A DNA stretch of 64,000 nucleotides from Cryptomeria japonica (taxonomy: Eukaryota > Streptophyta > Pinopsida > Cupressales > Cupressaceae): the NCBI RefSeq assembly GCF_030272615.1, contig NC_081413.1, positions 335,890,302 through 335,954,301 of the forward strand, in the 5' to 3' direction. The position numbers were made by a program, and so were the translations under genes. Below, piece after piece: positions 10,305 through 21,450 of the stretch; the stretch's first letter is position 1; every line of letters begins with the position of its first letter. A model generated the notes under the pieces. It searched no databases. It was not told where the DNA came from and saw only the letters and a program-made list of their open reading frames with translations.

Positions 10305-10950
10305 TTAGTTCACCTCCTGAAGGGGCAATACCCCTAATTCACCTCTCAAATGCACAAATGTTGTCTTTGGGAGGGGCTTGGTGAATATGTCTGCTAACTA
10401 CTCCTTACTGGACACATGCTCTAGTACAATCTCTTTATTCTGAACCTTTTCCCTCAAGAAATGATACTTAAGCTCAAAATGCTTGGTTCTAGAATGTAAA
10501 ACCGGATTCTTTGATATATTGATAGCACTTGTGTTATCACAGAATATACTTACTAGTTCAGATACAGGGATCTTGAAGCCTTCCAGTACATGCTTCATTC
10601 AGATTGTGTGAGTGCAGTTCATGAAAGCTGCAACATACTCCGCTTCCACTATAGACTGAGAGATACAACTCTTCTTTTTACTCATCCATGAGACCATTCT
10701 TCCATCAAGAAAGAATGCACCACCGATTGTGCTCTTCCGGTCATCCACATTACCCGCCCAGTCAGCATCTGTGAATACTATCAGATTGAAATTATTGCTA
10801 TATGGGTACCACAATCCATAGTTAATTGTTCCCTTCAGATACCTAAGAATCCACTTGACTGCAATCAAGTGAGATTCTCTTGGACTCTTCTGGAACCTTG
10901 GAGTGATGCCAATTGCATGTGCAATATCCGGTCTGCTATGCACTACATAA
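10305..10950 (-). pseudogene. C1 RNase H and polyprotein C-terminus
   Basis: RNase H blocks are IVFTDADWAGNVDDRKSTIG, SCISQSIVEAEYVAA, and downstream FCDNTSAINISKNPV, RTKHFELKYHFLREKVQ and LADIFTKPLP. Stops at 10601 and 10400 are in frame; the natural end is the TAA at 10307. RNase H removes template RNA and generates the plus-strand primer at the PPT. Confidence 0.92.
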
Positions 10951-10959
10951 TGCAACTTA

Positions 10960-11918
10960 CCAATCATTGACCGGTATTCCTTCTCATCAACCAATGCGGA
11001 ATCATCCTCCTTTGTCAGTTTGCAACCGGTCGCCATCGGTGTACCAACCAGTTTGCTATCTTCCATGCCAAAAGTCTTCAACACCTCTTTGACAGATTTG
11101 GACTGAGTGATGAAGATTCCATCTTCCATCTGCTAGATCTGCAGTCCAATGAAGAACTTAATCCCCCCTATGAGTGACATCTCAAACTCTTTCTTCATCT
11201 CATCAGCAAACTCATGACTCATCTTGTCATCTCCACCAAAGATGATGTCATCAACAAAAACTTCATAGATCAAGATCTGATCTCCTTCAGACTTCAAGTA
11301 GATATTACTATCTTCACTTGTTCTCTCAAATCCAATCTTCACAAGATGGGAATGTAGGCGCTCATACCATGCCCTAGGTGCTTGCTTTAGACCATTTAAT
11401 GCTTTATGTAGCCTACATACCATGTCCCTGTCTTTAGATAGGGCAAACCCATCTGGATGCTCAATATACACCTCCTCTTCAAGAACACCATTTAGGAATG
11501 CAGATTTTACATCCATTTGATATACCTTGAATCTCTTAAAAGCTGCATATACAAGAAGCATACAAACTCCTTCCAATCTGGCCCCATAGTCTTCACCTTC
11601 TTCTTGAGCATATCCTTTGCATACTAGTTTGGCTTTATTCCTAATCACTGTGCCATCCTCATTCAACTTATTTCTGAACACCCATTTGGTGCCAATGACA
11701 TTTTTATGCTCTGGTCTGGGTACCAAGGACCATGTACCATTTTTCTCTATCTGGTCAAGTTCTTCTTCCATTGCCTTGATCCAGTCTTCATCTTTATGAG
11801 CCTCTTTGAATGACTTAGGCTCAAATTCAGAGATCGTACATGAGTTTTCTCTGATCTTTCTTCTGGTAAGGATTCCTGCATCCTTATCACCTATGATCTT
11901 CTTGGGATCATGATTCAA
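10960..11918 (-). pseudogene. C1 reverse transcriptase
   Basis: Conserved Copia RT blocks appear in order: [89 protein letters not shown] and the catalytic FVDDIIFGG (YVDD in most relatives). One TAG at 11135 follows [11 protein letters not shown] copies the RNA to cDNA. Only nonsense mutations separate this from an intact enzyme. Confidence 0.93.
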
Positions 11919-11959
11919 CTTGACATACCGAGGAATGGTCTTAATTGGTTCTTCTTACT

Positions 11960-13530
11960 TTTCATCTTCATCCTCATCTTCATCAGTATCAGCATTCACC
12001 GGTTCAGGAACACTATTACTGGTACTCGGTTGACTGAAAACCGGTTCCCAAAAGGTTGCAACCAGTTCATTTATAGCTTTCTCACTACCAGTTTCCTCAG
12101 TCTTCTCAGAGGATTCATAAACTCTTACATTGATGCTTTCCATAATTCTCTGAGTCCTATTGTTGTAGCACTTGAAAGCTTTACTCTTGGTGGAATATCC
12201 TAGAAATATTCTCTCATCACATTTAGCTTCAAATTTACCCTGATGTTCACTCCTCTTGATGTAACATTTGCTACCAAATACCTTAAATTAGTTAACCATA
12301 GGTGTCTTACCTATCCAATACTCATAAGGAGTTTTGTCCTTACCCTTTTTGATGAGTACCCGGTTCATAGTGTAGACTGCAGTGCTGACCGCTTCTCTCC
12401 AAAAGGTGTGAGCAACCTTTCCTTGGATCAACATGGTTCTAGTTGCTTCAACCACAGTCTGGTTATTCCTCTCTACTAGGCCATTCTGCTGGGGAGTCCG
12501 GGGGGTAGACAGCTATCTCTTGATGCCAAATTCTTCACAATACTTGTTGAATTCAGTGGAAGTGAATTCCCCTCCTTGATCAGTTCTAAGACATTTTATC
12601 CTCTTATCGCTTTCCTTCTCCACTAATGGTCTGAAAGCTTTGAATTTTCCAAAAGCTTCAAACTTGTCTTTCAAGAATGTGACCCACATCATTCTTGACC
12701 AGTCATCAGTGAGAATCATGAAGTACCTATCACCCTGCACACTTCTAGTTTTCATAGGACCACATAAATCAGTATGCACAAGATCAAGCAAGGTGTCAGC
12801 AGTGAAAGATTTACCTTTAAAGGTTGAGGAAGACATTTTCCCCAATTGACATTCTCTACAAAAGGTATTATCCGGTTTGCTCAGCACCGGCAACCCTCTA
12901 ATTGCCTTGATCTTACTAGCCTTCACAATGTTATCAAAGTTCACATGGCAGAATCTCTTATGCCATATCCAGCTATCATCAAGCTTAGCCATAAGACATG
13001 TACTTATATTTGCATTCAGATGAAATAGGTTACCTTTAGTCTGCATGCCGGTGGCTACCAATTTACCATCTTTGCCTTTGATTCTGCAAACTCCATTCTT
13101 GAATTGTAGAGTGAGACCATTGTCATTTAGCTGGGCAACACTTAGAAGGTTGTGTCTGAGACCATCAACCCAGTACACATTGTCAACACTACTCTTTCCA
13201 TTCAAAGAGATGGACCCTCTGCCTTTGACCATGCATGGTGCATCATTGCCAAAGTGAACCACACCACCATCATACTCCTCTAAGGATAGAAACTTGCTCT
13301 GGTCACCAGTCATATGGTGAGAATAGCCACTGTCAATGATCCACTCATTGGAATCATCAAACCGGGAGACAAGAGCCTTCTTATTTGCCACATCTTCCTT
13401 TACAGCAAAAAACACAATGTCTTCATTTTCTTCATCTTCTGATTCCTCATCCGTGACACCTTCATCAATTGCCATAAAACAATTTCTCCAGTTTCCTCCT
13501 TTGAATTTCTTGAACCTTTCTATTTTATCC
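11960..13530 (-). pseudogene. C1 protease and integrase
   Basis: The protease site is near 13334 ([13 protein letters not shown]; the catalytic Asp remains, while the usual Cys of DSGCS is Tyr). Integrase has the HHCC finger ([10 protein letters not shown]...FCRECQLG) and the catalytic triad Asp (HTDLCGP), Asp (RTDQGGEF) and Glu (LVERNNQ). Stops interrupt it at 12515 and 12290. The C-terminal linker ends in an acidic run (DTDEDEDEDEK) before the stop at 11957. Integrase inserts the cDNA and makes the 5-bp TSD. Confidence 0.9.
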
Positions 13531-14378
13531 TTGTTGTCACTATTAGGACAGTTCATAGCAATATGTCCTATCCGATTACAGGAAAAACATTTCAAAGGTA
13601 GATTACCTTTATATTTACCAGTTCCTTTTGAGAATTTCCTAGCAAGAAGTGCTTCAAATTCCATCAGAAACTCTTCATCCTTCATTTCTCTGCTCTGATT
13701 AGGTTCCCCACTAGTGCTAGCCTCTTTTCCTTTTCTGGAAGGTATAACAGAGGCTCTAAAAGTTGATTCTATCTTTTGAACACTACCATCAAAACTATTC
13801 AGCTCATAAGCTGTCAACTTGGCTATGATGGAGTCCAAGGATGCCTTAGACTTGTCTATTGATCTCAGCTCCTGAATAGCAGCAACCCTTATTGCATAGA
13901 CTGGCAACAGGGATCTCAAGACTTTGCTTACCATAGTGGAATCTTCTATTTTGCCACCTGCACTCTTTATTTCTCCAACAACTATTTTGATTCTTATTCC
14001 ATACTGCTGAATGGTCTCTCCTTCAACCATCTGCATGTCTTCAAACTTCCCTCTCAGGCTTTCTTCCTTAGCCTATTTTACATGCTAATCACCACCATAG
14101 ATATTTTCAAGAGCATCCCATACCTCCTTGGGATTTGCCTTGTCCTGAACATCAATAAACTCAATGTCAGATAGGCTACTGATGAGGGCTTCCATGACTT
14201 GCCCATTTTCTTGTATCTCTCTCTTTTCATCATCGGTGAGAGTACTGATAGGAACAACATATACATTTTCAACATAACTCCAGTGTTGAACACCCATGCT
14301 TTTGATGAATATCTTCATCCTGTCTTTCCATATACCAAAATTTTCCTTGTTAAACTTTGGACCTTCCCTCTTCATCAT
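13531..14378 (-). pseudogene. C1 gag: capsid region and CCHC zinc knuckle
   Basis: Begins MMKREGPKFNKENFGIWKDR, the usual Copia gag start (UBN2-type nucleocapsid/capsid family). Two TAG codons (14087, 14075) interrupt it after ENIYGGD. The same frame resumes with a conserved block ([23 protein letters not shown]). The zinc knuckle [14 protein letters not shown] (13548-13589) keeps all four ligands. Gag packages the RNA inside cytoplasmic virus-like particles. The PBS lies 55 bases upstream. Confidence 0.9.
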
Positions 14379-14432
14379 TTGACTAGGATCTTTTCCTCAA
14401 GCGGTTAAGCTTACAACATAGAGGACCTGGAG

Positions 14433-14445
14433 GGCTCTGATACCA
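14433..14445 (-). other. Primer-binding site of C1 (initiator tRNA-Met type)
   Basis: The minus strand reads TGGTATCAGAGCC two bases after the 5' LTR end (14448). This is the standard Copia PBS complementary to the 3' end of initiator tRNA-Met. Confidence 0.92.
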
Positions 14446-14447
14446 AT

Positions 14448-16031
14448 TGATAACTCAATGATGAACCACTAGTACCAAACCAGTACTAAGAGGGGGGGGG
14501 TGAATCAGTACAAACACAAATATCAGTCATAAACCAATTTGACAGCAAATACTCCAAATGATTGACTAACAAGGATACCGGTTAATCAAAGTGCAATCGG
14601 CAACATCCAATACAGCTCAATTAGTCATGAACCGGTCACTCAATAAGCTTTCCTCTTAGCTCAATACTACAGCATCATTATATTCTCATGCATAAACAAG
14701 TAAACTTACTCATTAGATCTTCACAACAATGAGTTTAATATGTTTTATAGATAGGCATAAAACATAGAACCTTCATGTGCTTAATAGATAAAACAAAGCA
14801 TCACAAGACAAAAGCATTTCACATGACACACATATTTTTCACATGGAAACCCAACTGGGAAAAACCACGGTGGGGATGAATACCCACAAGCTAATTTTTG
14901 AACTCTTTAGAAGTCTTCTCTATTAGGAGCCTTGTCCGGTTAAGGACATTAAAATAGGTTCTGGTAGGAACCGATCCTGTTAGGGATCACCCGGTTAAGG
15001 GTTAAACCCGGTAGGGTCACCTTGTTAGAGGATTTCAAGAACTCAATAGATGAAAGGATCTCCTAAGCTCTCTAGCTTCTCAAAACTCATTAGCCTCGAG
15101 TTACCTAGTTAAGGGATTTGAAACAAGCCGGTTAAGACCACCCGATTTAAGGGATTTTGAATCAAGAAAGTTGAGGCTACCCTGTTAGGGGATTTTACAA
15201 CTGTTGAAGTGGTTAGAGATCAATAGGTATTACAATGATCTGTTAACAGCACTCAATGCTAATGCAGATTCGTTTTGGCTCCTCTTCACCTTCTGCACAT
15301 TCACTTAGCAGATGTCTCTTCTCTCCTCTGGTCTAGCAAGAATCACGTATCACTTCCCTTGGATACACACTCACAACTTTTGCCAACAACATCAAAAAGA
15401 AACCCAACATCGACCTTATAGGAAACATACAGGTCGATAACAAGAACCCTAAACCCTAAACCTATTAGGTTAAGCAATTCAAACGGTTCAATCCTGACCA
15501 TTGAATCATACTGCATTAAATGCAATAATCTTGAATCAATCTCAAGATATTCTCCATCATCCATTATCCACCATTTTCATGGTGGCTGATAACCCATCAC
15601 GCGTTATCACCGTTTGACAGACTTCACACATTCCTGAGGTAGATAGGAATAGTCATCTTCATGCAAGATCCTTCATGCACACAGAGCTTACGTGGCAACA
15701 TGATCTGTCCTCCATCATACTGCTAACTCATCACACAAAGATCACCGATTGAGTCACACAGACTTGAAGTACTCAACCAGAAACCCCGAAGTGGAAGCTA
15801 CCTACCAACTGGTATTCATACAATGCTTCCATGTGCTGGTTCCCATAACTACATGCCGATTCACCTTGAACAAATATGCCGCTTCACTTTGGCATATAAA
15901 CCGGTTCATACATATGTTGGTTCCTCTCTCTTCACTTAACACATGTGTCGGTTCACACTATGTCCCATATTGACATTAATGACAACATACAATATCATTA
16001 TGTCTTCATGCCAGTTCACATAATGCCAACA
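14448..16031 (-). mobile_element. 5' LTR of C1
   Basis: 1584 bp, TGTTGGCATT (16031) to GAGTTATCA (14448), uninterrupted, and the reference copy for the family here. It contains the TATA at 15414-15422, a telo-box just upstream, the GGAAACCCAACTGGG block near 14850 and a G-run followed by TGAATCAG near 14492. Confidence 0.95.
15414..15462 (-). promoter_or_regulatory. C1 core promoter: TATA box with upstream telo-box
   Basis: The minus strand reads CCTATAAGG (15422-15414). About 23 bases upstream is GGTTTAGGGTTTAGGGTT (15462-15445), a doubled telo-box. Arms CGACCT and AGGTCG flank the TATA as an inverted repeat. The same TATA/telo-box pairing is kept in the other three C1-family LTRs (9444-9492, 33257-33303, 39991-40026). 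Confidence 0.6.
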
Positions 16032-18575
16032 CTTATCCCATGCAATCAAATTCATTCTCTTCTTTTCCTCAGCCCCAGTCCAAAGAAAGGTTCTTTGAAT
16101 TTTTTCAATAGCTTCCACAAACTTAACAAGGATTCTAAAAAGACTGATGACATAGAGAGGGTTACTCTAAAGAGTATATTTCAAAAGTTGGACCTTTCCC
16201 GCTTGGCTGAGCAAAGAGCCTTTCCATCCAGCTAACTTCTTATGAAATTTATCCACTAGAGTGCCCCAGACGGTATCAGGAGGCACTTGACATAAAGGGA
16301 GCCCAAGATAGGAAGCAGGGAGATTCCCAATTTGGCTACACAAAATGTTACTAATATTTGTCTATCTTCTCTCCAGAGTGTTTATGAAATAAACAAAACT
16401 TTTAGACCAGTTAATCAGTTGACTAGTAGCAATCCCATATCTATCCAAATATTTCTTTAAGTTTCTAGAATATTTCACAGAAGAATTCCCCATAATAATT
16501 GAGTCATCCACAAATTGCTGATGAGAACAAACTTGGTCAGCAGATGAAGGTTTAAGCTCTCTAAACTCTCCCTTCTCAACTAGTTTTCCAATAAATCTAC
16601 CCAAGCATTCCGCCATGATTATGAAAAGAATGGGGGAGAGAGGGTCCCCGTATCTGAGACCCCTAGAGGACTTGAAAAGGGGAGAAGGGGACCCATTGAC
16701 CAACACAGAAAAAGAAGAAGAGGAAACCAGTTGCATAATTAGACTGATGTTTCTAGAACAAAATCCAAAGGTAGAAAGAACAGTCTACATAAAGCCCTAG
16801 TCAACTCTATCATAGGCTTTAGATAAGTCAAGCTTCAGAAAGAAACCTTCTTTTTTAGCCCTAGAAAGAGAATGAATGTTGTCATGGACCATGATTATTG
16901 AGTCCAAAATTTGCCTCCAAGGGACAAAACCACTTTTTTGGAGAGATATGATAGAGGGGAGCAAAGTCAAAATTCTAGAGGTCAAGACTTTAGAGATAAT
17001 CTTGTACAAAGAATTGCAAAGGCTGACAAGTCTAAAAAGATCCATGGAGTCAGCTCCCATCTTCTTGGGAATAAGAGCAATGAAAGTACCATTCAATTAT
17101 TTAAAAATTCTCCTAGCACCAAGGAATTCTTTCACAGCACTGGAAACATCCCTTCCAACAATATGCCAATACATTTGAAAAAAGAGCATAGGGAAACCAT
17201 CCGGGCTCGAGGCCTTATTACCTTCAAAAGAGTTGACAGCTTTTAAAATCTCATCATTAGTTGAGATAGCAGTAAGATAGGAGTTTCGATCATCATCCAA
17301 GATAGAAGGGATGCAGTCCAAAAGGTCCCTTTGAGCTTGAAGGTCTAGGTTCTGATCCTTAGTCAAAATATTGGAGAAGAACTCCAAGGTAGTCTTCCTC
17401 ATAGAATCTTCATCATCAGTAGTTCTGCCATTGACTTTAAGCTGAGAAATCATGTTGATAGCCTTGTGTTTCAAAGTGGACATGTGAAAGTATTTGGTGT
17501 TTCTATCCCCCTCCTTCAGCCAGATATTTCTCAACCTTTGTTTCCAGAAAGTTTCTTCTTTGGCTATGATGTCATGATATTTCATAAGAATCTCGTCTTC
17601 AGCCTCTCTAGAGACATTGTTGTAGCCATTATTCTAAATCTCATCTTGGATATCTTTCAAATCTAAGAGAATAGCAGATTTGGAGACAAAAATGTTCGCA
17701 AAGGAGTCCTTATTCCATCTTTTAACATTATCTTTCACAAACTACAACTTTTTGACCACCTTATACATAGCATTTCCTTCAACTCTAACCTACCACCAAT
17801 CCTTGATTTTGCTTCAAGGTCCAGGTGTTTGGTCCACATTCTTTCAAATCTATAAAGGAAATGCCTCCTTCCCTACTTGGGATTAGCAGTAAAAGATATG
17901 GGATCCGACCCGACCCTGATATGAGTAGATAAAGAACAAAAGTAGGAATTAAACCAGTCATGAGAGATTAAAGCTCTATCAAGCCTTACCTGAATTAAGT
18001 CTTCACCACTCCTTATGTTGGTCCAAGTGTATTTAACCCCTTTCAAGTCTAGATCATGGAGAGCATGGTTAATAATGAACTCCATCAAGTCCAATCTGCT
18101 ATCCAGATTGGTTTGGCTCCCTCCCTGCTTCTCATATTCTCTCAGAGGGGTATTGAAATCCCCCATGATAATCCAGCTATCTTCTGCAAACTTACTTCTG
18201 AGTGAGGATAAGTTTCTTCAGAAAACACTTCTACCAGCTTTGGTGTTAGGGGCATACACATTAGTCAAGATCCATGAAGTACCATCTTTCAAATACTTAA
18301 ATCTAATACAAGCCAAGTTGTTATCTTGAATCAACATCTTTCCCTTAACATTGTTATTATTCCAAAAAGTAGCTATACCCCCAGATGCTCCTTCAGAACT
18401 ACCACCACTAACTCCCCCATTACTAAACATTTTTCAGACATTCAACCTTCTCCCTAGACATTTTTTTTTCTTGAATCAAAATAATATCTGGGTTTTTGTC
18501 TCTACTCATACTTTTTATTAAATCTTGTTTATGAGGATTATTCAATCCTCGTATATTCTAGGAAATAATCTTCAT
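16032..18575 (-). pseudogene. LINE ORF2: endonuclease and reverse transcriptase (plant L1 type)
   Basis: The start at 18575 (MKIIS-stop-NIRGLNN) matches the LINE endonuclease opening ISWNIRG with Trp turned to a stop. Endonuclease blocks PDIILIQEKK, MGDFNTPL and VRLDRALISHDW follow; the SDH motif is broken (GSDPIS), so the catalytic His is gone. RT blocks are FIALIPKKMGADS, RLVSLCNSLYKIISKVL, KSGFVPWRQI, LKLDLSKAYDRVD, SRGLRYGDPLSPILF and the active site FVDDSIIMG. Several stops and at least one frameshift (between about 17870 and 17590) disrupt it. The frame ends ...IAWDK at the C1 junction and continues at 4555. ORF2 performs target-primed reverse transcription. Confidence 0.92.
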
Positions 18576-19268
18576 GATTTTTTGGAAATACCTACTTCAA
18601 AGATGGTTCTTTGAGTACCATCTACTAGGTTCTTGCTAGTTTCCATGGTCCTCTTCTTTGCATTTGAATATCTTCCAAGTGATGTGTGTTGAGCCCCCAC
18701 ATCCCCTAGTCTACTTCTGGTGTTTCTGGTAGTCAGATGGTTGTTATAATTATTATTATTTTTTTTTTGTTCTTGCCCTTTCTTTTGTCCTCCGATATTT
18801 CTTCCTCCTCCTATTTTGTCCCACTCTTTCTCAGAGCCTTTTTTATGTCTTCTTCATTTCCCCATATTGGAGCATTTTCCTCTAGGAAAGTCAGCTTGAC
18901 TTGGGCCAAAGAAGCCAGAGATATCTCTGAGGGCCCTTCCTCTAGGATATTATCATGTTGAGCATCTTGAAACAAACTTACTCCATTTTCTGACCCAGAA
19001 GAAATTTCTTCTAAGTTAGGAGATCTCCCTCCTCCTTATTGTCCTTGGTTTGACTATCTCCCTTATCCATCTGACTACTTTCCTGCTTCTCACTCTCAAC
19101 TATATTCTGATATGTCATGTCCTTTTGGTTATTTAGGTAGTTGCATTGTGAGTTCTTCTCTCCATCATTAGAATCCCTTCCACTTTTCTCCTGCTCATTT
19201 TCCTACTAGGAAATCTTATCTTGCACTCCATCCACTATTTCATTTCTTGATTCCCTAGCTAATTCCTC

Positions 19269-20383
19269 CTAATTTCTTCCAATCTGGGACTGTTTCTCCT
19301 GATCCAAACCATTAGAAGGAAAATATTTCAAATATTTTTCTATATTATTATCTGGGTTCATTTCCACCTTTTTCAACCTTGGTTTGTGTTTGAGGTTTGG
19401 ATTCTTTGTTTGGGCATTTTTTAGCCCAGTTCCTAGCTCTCTTATAGTGAAAACAAGCAAAGGGAATAGATTCATAAATGATTTTTTGCATCCATTTGCC
19501 AAGTTTTGAATATATCTCTATCTCCTCTGACATATCTGTATCAGGCCCAACCCCTACACAAATTCTGGCATAAATGAGTCTTCTTCTGGACGTCATCACC
19601 GGTTCAAGGGAGAGAAGCTCCCTGAAAGCATTAGCTATCCTAGCAAACACATCTTCCTCCCAATATTCCATTGGAAGACCTAGAACCTTTATCCAGATAG
19701 GCACTTGGACCACAAACTCATCATCTAGACCCGAGTTAGGGTACCATTTCTGGATATACATTATATATTTACCTATCATCCAGGTTCCATTGCAGAGTAT
19801 TTTTCTATGGTCTTCCTCACATGAGAAGGAAAATGAGAGACAACCTTTATTCATAGCTACCACATCCACCTGGCCTTTCAGATTTCATTTTTTCTTAATG
19901 AATCCACAAACAACCTCAATGTTAGGTCTCGCCCCAAATAATTTGCCTATCAGGGTACTTTCCATCCGAGCAATATTATGATCTATAATTTGATCAGGAA
20001 TGGATATGGCATACTTTCCCTGAGAAATATTTGAGATATTTTTGACAGGAGGCAAAGTCGACTTACCTTTGGGTTTGATGCCAAACAAAGAAAACCATTT
20101 ACCGATCTTCTCAAGCCTGGGTCCACATGATTTGGGACCCCCACCTAGGTCCCCTGAATCCAAAGGGGCATCGGGTTCCATACCATCTGATCCATCCCCC
20201 TCCAAACGGCCAGAGAATCCGCCTGCTACATGTTGTCCTGATGTTGCTCCAGGTCTCCTGCCCAAAAAAATTGAAATTTGGGCCTGACCATTCCCCTTGT
20301 CCGCCCCACTCTACTCCATTATTCCTATGGGTAGTTAATGAAGATTTATTGGATTCATTGGATTTAATTGAATCAAGAGACAT
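19269..20383 (-). pseudogene. LINE ORF1: DUF4283-type protein with zinc knuckle
   Basis: Starts MSLDSIKSNESNKS at 20383. A one-base slip at a run of seven A/T near 20268 moves the frame to RRPGATSGQHVAGG. The middle (19869-19500) has the DUF4283 pattern seen in plant LINE ORF1: FSCEEDHRKILCNGTWMIG, VPIWIKVLGLPMEYW. The zinc knuckle CFHYKRARNWAKKC has lost one Cys (Tyr) and the His (Asn). The tail is lysine-rich. It lies upstream of ORF2 on the same strand with about 700 bp between them, as in plant L1 elements. The likely role is RNA binding in the ribonucleoprotein particle. Confidence 0.85.
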
Positions 20384-21027
20384 CTCTTAAGTTTCCTAGG
20401 ATTATGTTTATAAATGTTATAGGAACTATTCAAGGGATACAATGAAAAAGACCCACAACTTAAGGGTCATAACCTCTAAATAGTTGTTAGAGTCTCAAGG
20501 ATGAAACTCAATAACCAACAAAAAGATATGAATCAAGATATTATTAAATATATGGCAACTCAACTTGAAAACTTGCATACCAAAAATAAGCAAAAGGACA
20601 TAGAATGATACTAACAAAATATTGCTCTCATTACTTCTATAAAAAGAAGGACTTCAAGTATAAGAGGGTAAAAATTATTGAGGATAGACACGAGTGGCAT
20701 ATTTCAAGGCTTTGGAGGATGTATGACAAAGTGTTCTAATTGGACTAAAGGAAACCATAAAACTAAATATAAGGTGTTCCTCAGGACCCCTTATCCTAAA
20801 GTTATTCTTATGCAAATTCTTTTGCATGGCAAAATGGGCCTCCTCCGAGCTAGTCAAAATATGTCCCCCCTTCTTGGAATCCCCAAAGTGTGACCATAAT
20901 ATCAATCACAAGGTCAGATTAAAAGTTAGAAATCCTCAAAACCAAAATGGTAGAAATGGAAAGATGTTAAAGTAATCACCCGTGGGGGAATCCCAATATT
21001 GGCTATCCACAAAAATCACAAGCATTG
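20384..21027 (-). other. Possible LINE 5' UTR and flank
   Basis: Sequence upstream of LINE ORF1 up to the TRIM insertion. A 76-codon minus-strand frame (20905-20675) has no recognisable domain. I see no LINE 5' boundary or TSD here. Confidence 0.3.
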
Positions 21028-21032
21028 CTAAC

Positions 21033-21357
21033 TATTAATTTTGTGGATCAGAATTAAAATTTATCTTCTTCTATGTATTATCTATCACTGAATTGTTGTA
21101 TAAATCTGATTGTCTTCTTTTATGTTACAGGAGAGGAGGAGCATTTTTTATTTCAATGTCCATTCTCACACATTTCATTTAGTATATGTAGTGGGTTGGG
21201 TACGATCAAGAGATGCCTTGACCGGCCATGTCTTTTGGACATGGCCGATCAAGACATCACTTGATCATGCCCCCTCACGATAATAAATGTTTGAATGAGA
21301 GACTTCATTTATCTCTCATTCAATCATTTATCTTACCGAGGCTATCATGCATTAACA
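21033..21357 (-). repeat. TRIM 3' LTR
   Basis: 325 bp, colinear with 22289-22613, with scattered transitions. It includes a long hairpin at 21204-21266. Confidence 0.93.
21204..21266. other. 63-nt hairpin in the TRIM LTR
   Basis: Arms 21204-21232 and 21238-21266 (29 nt each) pair at 26 of 29 positions around a TTTTG loop. The innermost ten pairs, CGGCCATGTC/GACATGGCCG, are perfect. The other LTR has the same fold at 22460-22522, weakened by substitutions in the left arm. Confidence 0.8.
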
Positions 21358-21366
21358 CTCCCTCTT
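21358..21366 (-). other. TRIM polypurine tract
   Basis: The minus strand reads AAGAGGGAG directly before the 3' LTR start TGTTAATG. Confidence 0.75.
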
Positions 21367-21450
21367 AGCTAGGTAAGATAAATGTAAAAGGTATTGGGAG
21401 CAATATTCATAAATCATATGATGCTTATCTTGGGACCATAGTTTCAAGAT

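Larger units (their letters stand above)
10305..14378 (-). pseudogene. C1 Gag-Pol polyprotein (Copia), inactivated by nonsense codons only
   Basis: One frame of 1358 codons runs from ATG 14378 to a TAA at 10307-10305 with no frameshift. Premature stops lie at 14087, 14075, 12515, 12290, 11957, 11135, 10601 and 10400 (first base on the minus strand). Most look like C-to-T or G-to-A changes, for example CAG to TAG in KR-Q-LSTPRTPQQN; the one at 12290 is probably a transversion. Domain order is gag, CCHC knuckle, protease, integrase, RT, RNase H. Key catalytic residues are still present, so decay was by point mutation after insertion. Confidence 0.95.
4556..16031 (-). mobile_element. C1: full-length Ty1/Copia LTR retrotransposon
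   Basis: Complete element on the minus strand: 5' LTR 14448-16031, PBS 14433-14445, single polyprotein frame 14378-10305, PPT 10062-10075, 3' LTR 10061-4556. Both LTRs are 1584 bp once the 3.9-kb insertion and one TSD copy are removed. Ends are TGTTGGCATT...GAGTTATCA, with 5-bp TSD CTTAT. The LTRs differ by a few percent by eye, mostly transitions, so the insertion is old. Two solo LTRs of the same family lie at 32394-33857 and 39355-40891. PBS and gene order PR-INT-RT-RH are diagnostic for Copia; I do not assign a lineage. Confidence 0.95.

Noticed and set aside
14433-14445. tRNA gene signal near the GGTATCAGAGCC motif
   Set aside because: Only the part complementary to the tRNA 3' end is present; it is a primer-binding site.
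15445-15462. Interstitial telomere repeat (CCCTAAA)
   Set aside because: Only two units, at a fixed position in every C1-family LTR; better read as a telo-box in the promoter.
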